Part shown: piece after piece, positions 6,934-7,374 of the stretch
How positions within the stretch are numbered: the first letter of the stretch is position 1
How the letters are laid out: every line of letters starts with the position of its first letter
Program-made: the position numbers and the translations under genes
The notes under the pieces: model-generated
What the model saw: only the letters and a program-made list of their open reading frames with translations
What the model was told of the DNA's origin: nothing
The model's database searches: none
Assembly (NCBI GenBank): GCA_021767305.1
Contig: JAASTL010000034.1
Location: 1-7,374, forward strand
Reading direction: 5' to 3'
DNA from: Piscirickettsiaceae bacterium
GTDB lineage: Bacteria; Pseudomonadota; Gammaproteobacteria; Thiomicrospirales; Thiomicrospiraceae
DNA length: 7,374 bases

Positions 6934-7374
6934 TTATTCTCTCTTTACGAGATGGCTCAGCCAGTAATCTACACTTATCCATCTGCCAGCACCGGTAAAT
7001 AACAGCACTAGTAACATGACAAAGTAGGTGGCGGCAAATTCAATCCCATTTTTAAGGATGGTAAAGTTGCCGGCTTCGGTTAACCAACTATAGTTACCAT
7101 GCTTTTTTAGAATGTTAACTGCAGCAGATTTTCTTTGTTGGGCATCTTCAATTAAATCGGTTCGCCATTCCCAAGGCACAGTTAAGGTAGTTTCGGGGAG
7201 AAGGTGCCAGCCATTTTGCCAGTGGGCTGTTGCCGCTGCGACAACCATTGTAAACATCAGTGGAATAACCATTAATCTTACCGCTAAGCCAAGTAATAAG
7301 GCTATGCCGCCAATTAATTCTGCCAAACCTGCCAAAGTTGCCATCATTAAAGGAGCTGGCATATTAAGGTATTC
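6934..7374 (-). CDS. hvfX: DoxX-family membrane protein, HvfX-like (copper-binding RiPP cluster), N-terminus outside window
   Basis: The frame is open through base 7374 (EYLN before the ATG at 7362), so that methionine is internal and perhaps 50-60 residues are missing. The 146 visible residues show two hydrophobic segments (about 9-30 and 34-50) with AGLAELIGGIALLLGLAVRL, typical of DoxX proteins. Next comes AHWQNGW (50-56), a hydrophilic loop, the block HGNYSWLTEAGNF (92-104), NGIEFAATYFVMLLVLLF (109-126) and a SVDYWL ending. The hydrophilic insert with HGNYxWLTExGNF is, as I recall, typical of HvfX, the DoxX-like partner of MNIO (DUF692) enzymes that modify cysteine-rich copper-binding peptides, and absent from short DoxX proteins. 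Its exact role in maturation is not established. It converges on the sigma/anti-sigma pair with a 72-bp gap. Usual order makes it the last gene of an operon entering from the right. A generic DoxX protein is the alternative. Confidence 0.8.
   Translation of the reverse strand, partial: EYLNMPAPLMMATLAGLAELIGGIALLLGLAVRLMVIPLMFTMVVAAATAHWQNGWHLLPETTLTVPWEWRTDLIEDAQQRKSAAVNILKKHGNYSWLTEAGNFTILKNGIEFAATYFVMLLVLLFTGAGRWISVDYWLSHLVKRE

Overview
The window looks like chromosomal DNA of a moderately AT-rich gammaproteobacterium. The queA-tgt-yajC-secD-secF order is the conserved gammaproteobacterial arrangement, and the proteins align by eye with the E. coli versions over nearly their whole length. 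A sulfur-oxidising Thiomicrospira/Hydrogenovibrio-like host is a guess from general sequence character, not something shown here. No insertion sequence, tRNA, rRNA, CRISPR array or phage gene was seen.

Positions 1-2267 hold the two late genes of tRNA queuosine synthesis: queA, cut at its 5' end by the window edge, and complete tgt. They are separated by an unusually structured 170-bp gap. Positions 2402-5798 hold yajC, secD and secF, which encode the SecDF-YajC accessory complex of the Sec translocon. The gaps around yajC carry hairpins, a dyad-symmetric site and weak promoter candidates, so the locus may be split into more than one transcription unit. A textbook intrinsic terminator at 5826-5851 closes the block.

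Positions 6002-6861 encode an ECF-type RNA polymerase sigma factor and, overlapping it by 4 bp, an 80-residue soluble zinc-finger protein that is probably its anti-sigma factor. Converging on them from the right edge is the C-terminal part of a DoxX-family membrane protein (6934-7374, minus strand). Its sequence fits the HvfX subgroup, which accompanies MNIO-type (DUF692) copper-binding RiPP metallophore clusters (Hvf/bufferin type).

The most interesting point is therefore at the right edge. The window probably ends inside a copper-binding RiPP locus whose precursor and maturation genes (HvfA/B/C-like) should lie just past base 7374 on the minus strand, with the sigma/anti-sigma pair as its likely regulator. 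The left part is housekeeping, with some intergenic structure worth a second look.
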